Below, one piece after another: positions 13,311 through 24,900 of a DNA stretch of 64,000 bases (its first letter is position 1; each line of letters starts with the position of its first letter). This DNA is from Arthrobacter sp. OVS8 (GTDB lineage Bacteria; Actinomycetota; Actinomycetes; Actinomycetales; Micrococcaceae), in NCBI GenBank assembly GCA_028370155.1, contig CP116670.1, positions 1,798,001 through 1,862,000 of the forward strand. Reading direction: 5' to 3'. The notes beneath the pieces are model-generated. The model did no database searches. It worked only from the letters and a program-made list of their open reading frames with translations, and was not told where the DNA came from. Both the position numbers and the translations under genes were made by a program.

Positions 13311-16300
13311 GCGGGAAAATGGGCAACCTTGATTCAAAGTACGCATTCCGGACAGAAATGGTTGATCGGTTGGTGCGGGATCTCTATGGGCCCGAGACCA
13401 TTGACGAGTTGCTCGACGAACGCCCCTTGGACCGATATCTGACCGGCGTCCTATGGCCGCAGTCGGATGACGCCCAAGAGGATGTTCCCGACGACGCTGA
13501 CGCGGCAACAGGCGACGACGACGAAGTCCTGGACAGCCCAGTCGCCAGCAGCCGGATGACATACCCATCCAGCATCGGAATGACGTTCACCGTCGATCTG
13601 AACGTTGCGGACCGGGTGATCATCCATCCGAAGGCGGCACGCTACGTGCCTGTGTCCACCGCGCATGAAGCGACAGATCCTGATGCGGAGGGTACGACTA
13701 GGGCTTCTAAAAGCATCGTCGATCAGTGGGGCCGGCGTGAACTCTCCTTGGCTCCGATCTCTATTGATCTCCTCTCGCCTCCTTCCGTGCCCGAGCCGCT
13801 GGTAATCGATGCCCTCGAGCTATATATTCTCGTTCGGCCTCCAATCCAAGGCGCCGTAACCGTCACCGTCGCTCTACGGAACCTCCTGCGCAAACCTGCT
13901 GAGGGTGACCGGGACGCAAACTGCTGGTTCCAGGTTGGCCTCGGCGTCGAGACAAAAACCCTGCGCTCATGGATCGTCAGGCACTTCACGAGGGTGTCTC
14001 CGACGACAGCGACCTGGCGACGGCGCAACTCCTGTACCGAAATGCACGAATGTTTGCTGCAGGTCATGGGTGCGCTACCACCTGGAAGGAGGAAGACATC
14101 CACGAGAGCCTTTGCAGTCGTGCAGAGACGACATTCATACCGCGGCAAGAAGTTCCCCGAGCCATGACGGGCGATGTTCTGGCCGACTTGTCGTTTGGAT
14201 TCCTCTCAAATGCATCCTCTGATCAGGTGGCTGCTCAGCTTTCTCTTCTGGTCAAGGAATACCGTGAATGGATCGCCGGAAAGCTCGCGGGCCTCGATAT
14301 TCAAGCAAGTGCCGACGAAGACGTTCCCGAGCAGCTGCGGTCGACGGCTGAGAGCCACCTGGAGGCAGCCTCTGCTGCAGCAAATCGGATCCAGGTAGGA
14401 ATCGAGATACTCCGAGTTGATCCAATGGCATTCAACGCTTTTCAGCTAGCGAATAGAGCTATGCACATCCAGCGATCGAGACAGGACTGGGTACGGGCAA
14501 AATCGAAGGGAACGTTTGTACTAGACGAAAAACAATCCTGGAGACCCTTCCAAATCGCTTTCATTCTGCTGAATCTCCCTTCGCTGACCGAGGCGGACCA
14601 CGAGGAACGCGAGGTCGCCGACCTCCTATGGTTCCCGACTGGCGGCGGGAAGACAGAAGCGTACCTAGGTCTCATTGCCTACACGATCCTTCTTCGACGC
14701 CTTCGCGATCCTGGTGCCAAAGGCGTGGCTGTCATAATGCGGTACACGCTCCGGTTGTTGACGATCCAACAGTTCGAGAGATCCGCCATGCTTATTTGCT
14801 CCCTAGAGCATCTGCGGAAGGAGGCCGAAAACCTTGGGTCCGAACCATTCAGCATCGGACTATGGGTGGGGGCGGCGCAACGCCCAACAACACAGACGTT
14901 GCCCGGCGGAATCTTCGCAAACTAGCGGATGGCCTGGACGTGATCGAAGGAAACCCAGTCCAGCTCAAAGCTTGCCCATGGTGCGGACGAGTCCTGTCGG
15001 AGTCGGACTACGCAGTCCACAACTCGCCTGTTCAGCGCATGCTAATCAAGTGCCCAAATCTCTCGTGTGACTACAAGACAGGTCTCCCGGTGCACCTGGT
15101 CGACTCTGACATATACCGGGAGCGACCAGAACTTGTGATCGCCACTGTGGATAAGTTCGCACAGATGGCATGGAACGGTGCAATCGCCAATATTTTCGGC
15201 CGCGGTGTACCGACGGACTACGGCCCAGACCTCGTCATACAGGACGAACTCCATCTTATTTCGGGACCACTCGGCTCGACGGTAGGTATCTACGAGACAG
15301 CTTTCGATCTGGCGGCCAGCGATGCTCTGAGAAGCCGCGTTGACGGTTCCGCTCGTCGCCCCAAAATCGTTGCGTCAACAGCCACGATCCGTCGCGCTGC
15401 AAAGCAAATCGAGGCTGTCTTCGACCGTCGCTCTTCGTTGTTCCCCCGCCCGGACTTCTGCCGGACGACTCGTTTTTGCGGAACGCGCGCCACGTGACGA
15501 ATATGGAACTAGAGAGTACGTCGGCGTCATGGCCTCGGGAACTAGCCACGCGACGTTGATGGTTCGTGTCTATGCGTCACTGCTGAATTCAGGACTCCGG
15601 ATTGAGGGAACGGACGAGGATCGGGACCCGTACTGGACCCTCATCGGATACTTCAACAGCCTGCGCGTACTCGGGAGCGCCTACCTTCAGGTGAGTGATG
15701 ACGTCCGCGTCAGACTCGGCCTATTGGCATCTCGCGACGGCGAAGCAGAAATAGTGCGCGAAGCACACCCCAACGAGCTGACTAGTCGCGTAGCAAACAA
15801 CCTGATACCTGCTCAGCTCAAGAACCTGGAAACTCGGTTGGGTCAAGAAGGAGTTGAGAATGTCGTCCTGGCGACAAACATGATATCCGTTGGCCTGGAC
15901 GTCGATCGGTTGGGCCTCATGGCCGTCATGGGCCAACCTCAGTCGAGTGCAGAATACATACAGGCTACGAGCAGGGTCGGGCGAAAATTCCCAGGGTTAG
16001 TGGTTACAATTTTCAACTCGTCAAAGTCCCGAGATCGCTCCCACTTTGAGGGATTCGTTCCATTCCACCAGGCCATGTACCGGGCCGTGGAAGCCACAAG
16101 CGCGACGCCGTTTGCTGCCCGCTCACGTGACCGCGCCCTTCACGGTGTCCTCGTCTCCGCAGTCCGCATGCTCTCGCAGGAGTTGGCTGGCTCCGGCGCC
16201 GCTGCATCCGTCGGCCGGAAAGCGGAAGTTGTAGACGATGTGGTACGGCGGTTGGTGAGCCGCAGCAAGTCAGTCGCGGAGCCGGAAGCCGAAGCCACAC

Positions 16301-16548
16301 GCGAGCAGCTTCAGACCCTCCTCGACGTCTGGGCCGCAGAAGCCGCTGGCAAAGCCTCACTTCAGTATGAAGACCAAAAGAACCCAGGAAATGCGCTGCT
16401 TATTCGTTACTCCAAGGCTTTAGAACAAGACAACTTCGACTTCTCACTGGATCAGGCCCCATGGGCCACGCCGGAGAGCATGCGCGACGTCGACGCAGTA
16501 ACTCCGCTACGGCAGGTACCCCTCCGGAAGGAAACTTCTAATGAATGA
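13307..16548 (+). CDS. drmA: DISARM helicase DrmA
   Basis: A large SF2 helicase of about 1,080 residues. The N-terminus has the DrmA look: VRDLYGPETIDELL followed by PLDRYLTGVLWPQ. Walker A is WFPTGGGKTEAYLG near residue 442, with the GGGKT form typical of this family. A zinc-knuckle (CPWCG, then CPNLSC) lies near 555-585. Walker B is VIQDELHLISGPLG near 646, a DELH variant, and motif VI is QATSRVGRKFPG near 890. Frame changes at about 13960, 14870 and 15460 split it, but homology is continuous. The start is the GTG at 13307 overlapping the uvrD-like stop, or the ATG at 13319. It overlaps drmB by eight bases. DrmA is known to act with DrmB on incoming DNA; here it sits in an unusually long operon. 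Confidence 0.85.
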
Positions 16549-18623
16549 TCTCAATCTCCGCAGGGCGCAGCTTCTGTCTACATATGGCGTTGGCGGACTG
16601 CTGCCTGACGAAAACGCCAGTTTCATGGTGGCCAGCTTAGATCAGTGGGACACGGAACTGCTGTCCCGAGTGCCTGAACCGCGGCTGGCACGCGCTCTGC
16701 GCGTGGCAGACCTCTTTTTGCCTTCGTCTAGTAAGCGCCAAGGATCGGTGCCGGTTATCCGATTTCCGTTCATTCAGTCCTGCGGCAAGTGCGGGCGACT
16801 GGGAAATCTCCATAGTTTGAAATCGAAATGGAATGATCCCATTTGCGGCTTTTGCAAGCCGAAGCATGCCCTTACTCCATCTCGTCTAATCATCACGTGC
16901 GAGGATGGACACATTGACGACTTCCCGTACCACTTCTGGGTCCACGGGGAATACTATCCGTCTGTTCCAGGGGACCACGAGCTCTCCCTGACAGCAAGGG
17001 GCCGTACATCCTCCCTGGGGGACATGGTCGTGTCCTGCTCTTGCGGTCGAAAACGTAGTCTCGGCGATGCATTCACCCCTGGGGCATTCGGCCCCATGCG
17101 ATGCAGTGGTCGTCGCTTATGGCTCGGCGGACCATCTTTTTCACAGAAGGGTGCGCCAAGCCGCCTCGCACGGTACAACGCGGCGCTTCTAATGTTTGGT
17201 TTCCATCTATTTCTTCAGTGATTTCCATACCCCCTACTCTGAAGCTCTCGCCAAAGCCGTAGCGCAAGACGCTCACATTCTGTCGGAACCTGAAATTCTC
17301 GGGCCCGAAGGGAAATTTGTCATCAAAGCCACCGTCAAGAAGCATGGATCGAAATTTACAGCCGAGCAAATCTTGGCTGAGGTAAGACGTCAGTTTCACA
17401 GCGGGGAAGACGACGTCCCAGACATGGTGGAACTCCGCCGGCAAGAATTCGAGGCCCTGATTGAAGGACGGGAGGATGGTCCGGGTCGAGACTTTGTCTG
17501 CCTTCCAATTCAAGTTGATCCGAGCATTCAGCCACTAGTTACGGCAGTTCGGCGTGTTACTCGTCTCCGCGAGGTCCGTGCCTTGTTTGGTTTCACGCGA
17601 CTGTTGGCTCCTTCTGAGGACAATCCGGACGTTAAGACGTGCGTTCTGAGTCCCGAGGACAATCGGGTCAATTGGCTCCCGGCGGTGGAAAACATTGGCG
17701 AGGGAATATTCATATCCCTAGATCGAGACCAATTACAGAAGTGGGCTGAGCAGGACTTCGTCAAGGGACGGAAGGCTCAGCTGGACGCCAATGCCCGCCT
17801 AGCGGCAGCACAGCGCAAACAAAAACCAATCCCCGTGGACATTGTCAAGGTGGCGGTGCACACATTGTCGCACGTGCTGATAGACCAGCTGGCATTGGAC
17901 GCTGGATACCCCACATCGTCCATACGTGAACGCCTATACGTAGACGAGGAATCTGCAGGCATGCTGTTATTCACGGCGTCGTCAGATTCGGCTGGCAGCC
18001 TAGGAGGCCTGGCCGCACAGGCGGACAGCGAGATTCTCGCGAAGGTGTTCGTGGACGGGCTCCGCAGACTGGAATGGTGCTCAGCTGATCCTGTCTGCAT
18101 CGAGTCCACGGGCGCGGGAACGGATGGTCGGAACCTGGCCGCCTGCCATAACTGCGTATACCTGCCCGAAACCAGTTGTGAGCACTTTAACGGAGCCCTA
18201 GACCGGGGTTTGCTCTACGGGACGGGTACCGACGTGGATAAGGGTTTGTGCAGTGCCACGGTCGGGTCCACGGAAGCCGGCGGCCCATCCGCTCCCGCAT
18301 CAAGCCAAACCGACCCTCGGGAACCGGCAAAAATCACGGAATTTGGTCCCTGGGAGTCAGCATTGGAGCTGACAAGTGAACGCGTCCGACCTCTAGTGCA
18401 CGCGTTGATATCCCTGAACGCTCCAGTTCCTGAGACAGGTGCCGATATTGGGCCATCCTGTGAATGGATCGCCGAGCTGCTGTGGTCTGCACATAAGGTC
18501 GCCGTCGTTGATGGTGAAAACGAGGCACGCGATTCCTGGCTCACTAGGCAGGAGTGGACGCACTTCAATGCAGCTTCGGCCAACCCATCTGAAGTGGCCA
18601 TTGCGCTGGCTGGGAAACCATAA
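16541..18623 (+). CDS. drmB: DISARM protein DrmB (DUF1998)
   Basis: About 690 residues. The first line is diagnostic of DrmB: LRRAQLLSTYGVGGLL, then a segment ending in a cysteine pair (FIQSCGKCGRLGN) and CGFC. The middle has HIDDFPYHFWVHG. The C-terminus holds the DUF1998 cysteine cluster CHNCVYLPETSCEHFN near 18150-18190. DrmB partners DrmA in both published DISARM classes. Two nearby frame changes at about 17150 and 17230 occur where family members read NVWFP...SIPP, so both are probably missing or extra bases. It overlaps the end of drmA by eight bases. It is the last gene of the plus-strand operon and faces the minus-strand operon 66 bases away. No PLD-type drmC follows. Confidence 0.85.
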
Positions 18624-18689
18624 AAAGGGCTGGCACGGACTTGCCTCATCCGGTTAGCCCGAGCCGAGGCGAAACCTTGAAAAGGAGGT

Positions 18690-19684
18690 CTAGTCGAGAA
18701 AATACTCGTAGCTCAGGGGTTTGAGGTTCTCCGGGGACGGCCGCCAGTCCGGGTACACGCTCATGATGCCGTCACTAGTCAACACCGAGCCGTCTAGGCG
18801 GGGTTCCCATCCGATTTCGGCAACAATGATGAGATCCGTTGGGCCGTACTCATTTGCGTGAGCTACCTCATTTCGGGTGAGGATCACTTTGTCGACTGCG
18901 CCTTGGGATCCCTTCACCTCAACGTATCGAACTTCATTTCCGCGGACGGCTCGAAGATCGTAGGACTCGAAGGCTCCAACGTCTTGGACGTCATACCCGG
19001 CTGACTCGAAATGGGCCATAGCCTGACGAACGGCTTGCATCTCAATTGCTTTCTTCACAACAGGATCCGCGCAGAAACCTGCGTAGCGCTGCCTCGCACC
19101 ATTGTTTCCGACCACCGGGCTCACCTCCAAGGGGTGGTCGAAGCCAGCCCAGTCGCTGGCCGGCAATAACTCTGGCACTGCCGCGATAACTTGGCGGGGC
19201 AGTTTGAAAAGGTATCCTTCGTTGGGCTTTAGCCCCACAGTCGAGTGCCGGTTGAACGGAAAGTACCCCTTCTGCTTGGGTCGCTTTACAAGCTCCTTCG
19301 TCAAGCCTTCGAGAATCCCAAGAATATCTTCCTCGTGGTTCGCCTGAAGCTGACTCAGCAAATAGGGCGTGCGAAGCGCTTTGTACTTATCCAAAGCGAT
19401 GGTGTTCGCCGGTTTTCCCAACCAGAATCCCCGTTAGGTTGCAGTTCGCCAGCGACAACGGAGGCGCCGTAAATACCGGGTTTCCATCTCATTGGGTTTC
19501 TCTTGCTGACCCAATGCAGAACAACGTCCCCTATCTGGACGTCGTGCATACGATCATGACGACTTTCCTCTGGCGCTACGAGCTTCTTGCCAAACTCTGA
19601 TACGTGGACAACTTCCATCCAGTACCGCTGCGTCGCATCGCCGTCCCACCATCGGGCCTTTTTTGCTGTCGTACTAACCGTCAT
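18690..19684 (-). CDS. EVE-like domain plus DUF3883 protein
   Basis: About 330 residues. The first 100 residues resemble an EVE (PUA-like) fold: YWMEVVHVSEFG, then VQIGDVVLHWVSK and GIYGASVVAGE. EVE domains bind modified bases in DNA or RNA in characterised relatives. The C-terminal half is DUF3883: YVEVKGSQGAVDKVILTRNE then HANEYGPTDLIIVA, a fold related to PD-(D/E)XK nucleases with the E-x-K of the core visible. The frame changes near 19425, joining the two halves. The ATG at 19684 follows GGGGAG. It is the last gene of the minus-strand operon. In a locus with both an m5C and an adenine methyltransferase, a modification-reading nuclease is a reasonable guess, but no activity is shown. Confidence 0.65.
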
Positions 19685-19725
19685 TTCTCCCCAAATGTTA
19701 GTGAATTGCGTTGAATGGACTGAGA

Positions 19726-21947
19726 CTACTTTGTACCAAGCAGCTCTGACGGTTTACCGTTCCAGGTCACGACGAGCTCATCGCGGGCGCGGGTCGCTGC
19801 TACGTAGAGCAGCGACCTTTCCCGCAGCAGCGCGTCGTCGCGCTCCGCTTCCGCCAGACCTTGGATGGCGTGCTTCTGTGGAAGGCTGGAGTCGCTGACA
19901 CCGAACAGAATGACCTTGGCGAATTCCATTCCTTTGGCCCGATGCATCGTCATGACCACTGGCTCTTTGTTGTCCCCTGCCGATGCGTCGATCGATCGGA
20001 CCAGGATTCCACGCTCGTTCAGGCTGCTGACCACTTGGGCCTGCTGATGCTTTGCCCGGACCAGGATTCCAATTGACCCACCGTCAGTTCCCTCATCCTG
20101 CCACCGCCGAATGTGGTCGGCAGCAAGGTCCAGTTCCCCGTTGAGCGACTCAAGGCCCTGGCGGACTGGCTCCGGGCCGCTGCGCGCTGACCGGTAATCG
20201 CTGGACTTCTCTTCGCCATCCTCGATGTCGTGGAACTCCGCCCCGGAGAGCAATTTCACAGCGAAGGCGAGGTTCTGCGCCGTCGTGCGGTAGTTCAGCG
20301 TCAGGCGGCGGGAGCGGCCGACTATGTGAATGCCAAAGCGAGACAGTGGCACCTTCTGGCCATACAGCCGCTGATGGGAATCCTCAGCAATGAACAGGTC
20401 GTTGGTGCCTTCGGAGACCAAGGCCCGCAACAACAGCCAATGCCCTGCGTGGAAGTCCTGCGCCTCGTCCACAATGACGTGATCCGCAGGGCGCGGTCCC
20501 CGTTGGAGGCTCGGTGGTTCAGGGCTGCTGCAGCGAGGGCGGCGATCTCCGCATAGCTGGCCTTATCTTCCATACGGTTGGAGCGTCGATATGCCTCGAC
20601 AATTCGCCACACGGCAATCCGCTTGGGCCGGTTCAACGCGGTCCCGCGGCCGGCGCGCGAAGCTTTTAGATACTCGTCCTTGGTGGTCACGCCGTTCGCC
20701 AGTACCACAGAGAGATATTCCTGCTCCAGGAACGTGGGGTTGGCCAGTGTCGGCTCGAGGCCATGGTCCACAGAATCGGCGGCGAAGTCCCAGGCGTCCT
20801 TGTCCGTCCGCTTGGAAGTCTGCTGGTCTCCGTTGCCAAACACCAAGTTCAGCGCAGCGGATCGTTCGTCGACAGCTGCCGCCGACCATATCTGAAAGGC
20901 CAACGAATCGATACCGGCTACACAGACGCCCGGCTGGCCCAGCTTTGTGGACATCGCCAGGGCAGGGTCAAGCTTGGCCATGTTCGTGGCCAGCGATTCT
21001 GCCAACGTGGTTGTGTACGTCGTCAAAACGACTCGCGTTGGCGGCTTCGCGTCGGCTAGGACTTTGGCGCGGTGCAGCGCGACCACAGTTTTGCCAGTCC
21101 CTGCCCCGCCGGACAGGCGAAACGATCCGTTGCGGTTCTTCTCTGCATACTGCCGCTGCTCCGGGTGCAGGAATGTTCGCCAGGCTTCGAAGTCACCAAA
21201 CTCGATGATGTTCTTCAGTTCCTGCGGGTTCTCGCCGATAAACGCAAACTGGATCTTCGATGCCGGGTGTTCCAACGCCTCCCGGATCTTCTCATCGTCG
21301 GACTTCGTTTCATCGTCTTCGTACTTGCCGAGCCCAAGCTCTTCTTTGACGTCAGCCAGAGACTTTCCGGCTTCGAGATCGATCAGCGCAATTCCCTGCC
21401 ACTCGGGCGCGTTGTCCACGACTGCCGAGAATTCCTTCAGTGAACGGGCAGCGATTGCGCGCCGAGCGACCTCCGCATCGATGCCCAGGTCCTCTACCAG
21501 ATATTCCGGCGTGTAGCCAGCAGAAACCAGACCGTTTACGAACCCCGGCTCAGGATCTGGACTAACAGGCGGCGGAACCACGGTGGTGCCGCCGGGCTCA
21601 CCGTCGCCGGTGCCCGGCTCTGAGTCCTTGATCAGTTCCAGCACGCCGTTGACGGGGTTTACCTGGAGCACGCTGGATCGGGCAATCTCTATAGCCTGGT
21701 CATGAGGCCACGCTCCGATATAGATGTAGTGCGGTTCGCCCGCGGGGTTCAGTCGATAGAGGACGGCCCTGTAGTTCAGATCAACGCGCCCAGTCCGGAC
21801 CCGTGGGTCCTTCGGCTTGTGCATCGGTTCGATGTGCAGGCCCGGTGCCGTGTCGTCTTCCTGCAGCTTCTCCAAGAAGTTGTAGATTTTCGATTTCAGA
21901 GATCCATCAAGCTTGGACTTGCTCTTCATCCACGTTACTAACGGCAT
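19726..21947 (-). CDS. RelE-like domain fused to UvrD-like SF1 helicase
   Basis: About 740 residues. Residues 1-100 look like a RelE/ParE-type small domain (SLKSKIYNFLEKLQED, then VDLNYRAVLYRL and HYIYIGAWPHDQAIEIA). A proline-rich linker and a helical region follow. The SF1 helicase core begins near residue 280 with Walker A LSGGAGTGKTVVAL; Walker B is VDEAQDFHAGHW near 492, motif V is MHRAKGMEFAKVILFG near 670 and motif VI is LLYVAATRARDELVVT near the end. The frame changes near 20495, just before DEAQDF. Its ATG overlaps the end of the large helicase by ten bases, so translation is probably coupled. RelE-like domains in this position may be RNA-processing or merely structural; the catalytic residues cannot be judged from this sequence alone. 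Confidence 0.75.
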
Positions 21948-24900
21948 TCCTTACCTTCCATCACGCTAAGCGAATTGGCCACGTCTGCGGCCTCTGGTCC
22001 TACGGCGGTCCATCCCGCGTCGATTAGACCCTGAAGGTCCTCGCCGTCCAGCAGGATCCCCATATTCTGATCTGGCCAAGCTATCGAGATGACGCTGCCA
22101 TCCGGCAGTTCGAATCCGAGCTCCGGAACGGGGAGACCGTCGATTGCGGCCAGTTCAATCAGCAACGGCCTCTCATCGTCAGTTGCTATGTCCAGAAGTT
22201 CCTGCCACTCCGGGCTGACAGCCGCGGACGACTCTTCCGGAGGCAGCACAACGTCAATGGGGACGGACACCATGTCGACGGAGCCGATCGTCAGCCCGTA
22301 CCTCTTGAAGGCCATGAGGTTAGACAGCCGGAGCCATTCCCGCCAATAGAGGTGGTGGTCGTCCTCCGCCACGGCTTCCGCGCGATCGTCGAGGTATAGC
22401 CCGACGACAAAGCCTTTGGCGTCCAGGGACTTGGCACCAGCCGACAGCACCACGGCCCCGTACCTGTACTGCCAACAATTGTCCTGGCCAGCCTCAGGAG
22501 TAGCGTCCTGGCTGATCAGCGCCTCCAAGGCACGCTCTGCAGCGCTGTCGGCGGTGGACTTGAATGGCTTCTCCATTAGCATGAGCGGAACGACCTCGGC
22601 GAAGCGCTCCCAATCCGGCTGTGCGGGATCCTGGATCCACGCCCACAGCTGGCTCATGGCATCGACACCGATGAGGTCCAGCAGCCCGGGCTTGAGACTG
22701 AACTGGGCTTGGATCTTCTGAACGCGGTCTGGCTTGTGCCAGGACGGGAACGATGCGGCTCCCTTGCCGAAGGCGTCAACGTCTTCCCATGTGATACCCC
22801 ACGGAATGATGCCGGCCTCGCGCAGTCTGGCTCGCTTGCCGGCGTCGTCGCCAATGCGGTTGTGGGTGCTGGACGCATGGAAATAGTGACCATCCGTGTA
22901 GATAGCAATCTTCGGAATGTTGGGGTCTTGGGCCATGAGGACAAAGTCCGGCCGGGTTCCCAAGATGTCTTCCTGGGGCTCCAGCCACCACTTGTGTTTG
23001 CCGCCGGGCAGGCGGAATTCCAGCCGGTCCCCGCGCAGCGCCGGTGTCACTTTGATGTGGGCGCCCAGCGTCTGGAGGCGCTCCACGAGAGCCCTCCGGA
23101 ATTTCAGTTCCAGATGGGATTCCGGGTTCAGGCCGGCTGCCGGCGGAACGGTGGTGGTCTTCCAGTCAGCGAACGACGGCGACTGCTCACCTTCCGCAGG
23201 TACCTTGCCGCTGAAGAGGATGTCAGCCAGCAGCCGTTGTGCCGTGATGCGCGAGACTTTGTCCACCTGCCACGGAGGTGCGAATGGCAGGAGGCAGTTG
23301 TGGCAGGCAAGCCGTTCTTCGTTCTTGCAGCTGCAGTGGCGCACCACATCCCAGGCAGCGTAAAGCAGTTTCCAGACCTTCTCCGGCTCGGCGAACTCAG
23401 CCAGGTAGCCCGTCCCACCAGGCACTCTGTCATGGAGCAGAAGCGAAATAGCGCTCTCGCCGCCGTCGAGCGGTTCATTGATCTTGACGACGTCGATATG
23501 GTCAGGGGCGCCGCCGAGCACGGTACGCAGGCCCAGCAACAGGCCTGCCGTGAGGCTGGGCACCGCGAAGTCGTCACCCATCACTGCCGCGGTGGGCAGG
23601 CGCAGCGAGACACCCTGGGTGGTGAGCGTACGGGCGAGCGCCACGTCCTTGACGTTCTCCTCAGACGCCTTGCGGTACTTGCACCAGAACCTGTGCTCAT
23701 CGAAGCTGTTCGCCTTGGCGGACTGATCCTGCTTACCGCAGTACGAGCACACCCGGAACAGCGGTGCCTTCACGTCTTCGCCGGCAAGAACCCGGGTGGC
23801 CGCATTGGAGGCCGTCCGGCCAAGATTCAGCCAGCGGAGCTCCGTGCGGTGCAGGTACTTTGCGCCGAAGTCGATGCCGTCCAGGAACCACTGGCTGGTT
23901 ATGTGCTCGGGGTCAATGTCCGCGGCCACGACCACGTTGAAGCTTTCCTTGACTCGGTTGTCGCTGCGGTCGCCGATGCTGGCCTCGTCTCTTCTGACCT
24001 CGGCGGAGACCTTCTTCATCACGACGACGTCGAACGTCTGGCTGACGTCCGCGATGGCGCCGGTTCCGCAGCGGGCACAGGCGGTGACCGGCCCCTTGGC
24101 GTCCATCTCCGTGTTGGCCCAGCCACAGGATGGACACATCTGCCATTTCTGGATGTGACTTTGTTGCGGACCCAGGTCCACGGCGTCGATCTTGACCTGA
24201 AGACCTTGTGCGTAGAAGGTCGCTCCGGGGGCCAGCTCGGTCAGGGCAATCGACGCACCGCGCTGGTAGCTGATGCTGTCCGTCAGGAACTCGTTCGTAT
24301 CCACATCGCGCCAGGTCAGGCCAACGTCCAGGCTGACGGAGTCGTCCAGCAGGGTGTAGTTGGGCAGCACGCCATACTCTTCCAAAACCGAAATCCAGTA
24401 GTTACCGCGGAGCTCGTGCAGTTGGAAGGAAATGAGCTTGAGCGTGGCGTAGGCAGTCTTCGGCGCCTGCAGGTCGTCCGCCGTTGCAGCATTTGACTTG
24501 GCACGTTCTTCAAGCTCGGGCAGCTGGCTGTCGATCTCCTTACGCCGGGCCTCCAGCTCGGCCACGTCCTGTTCCCATAGGCGAGCGGCTCGTACCAGAT
24601 GGCGGGCCATGGGGCTGGATTCGCCGTCGTTCTGGGGTGTCGCCCACGTCTTCAGGGCCTCGACGGTGGAGTCCGCCAGAAGCTCCCCGTATTGTGCCAA
24701 GAACTGCGCCAGGTACTGCTCCGCATGATCGGAAGCTTCGGCAATGAGATCACCGAGGAAAGTGCCTTTGTCCGCGCTGCCGAGGGCCGCCGTCGCCTTT
24801 TGAGGGTGTGGGCGGCCTGCGTCGCGGGCAAAGCGGTCGACAATGTGCGCGGTGTACTGGCGTTGCAGGATTTCTTCGGCATCTAGGAACGTGGCAGGCG

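Noticed and set aside
18624..18689. terminator between drmB and the converging operon
   Set aside because: GGGCT and AGCCC could pair, but the loop is about 24 bases and the stem is five pairs. Too weak to call.
22709..24496. 595-residue open frame on the plus strand
   Set aside because: It lies wholly inside the giant helicase gene on the other strand, whose cysteine clusters and motifs are clear. High-GC genes give long antisense frames by chance.
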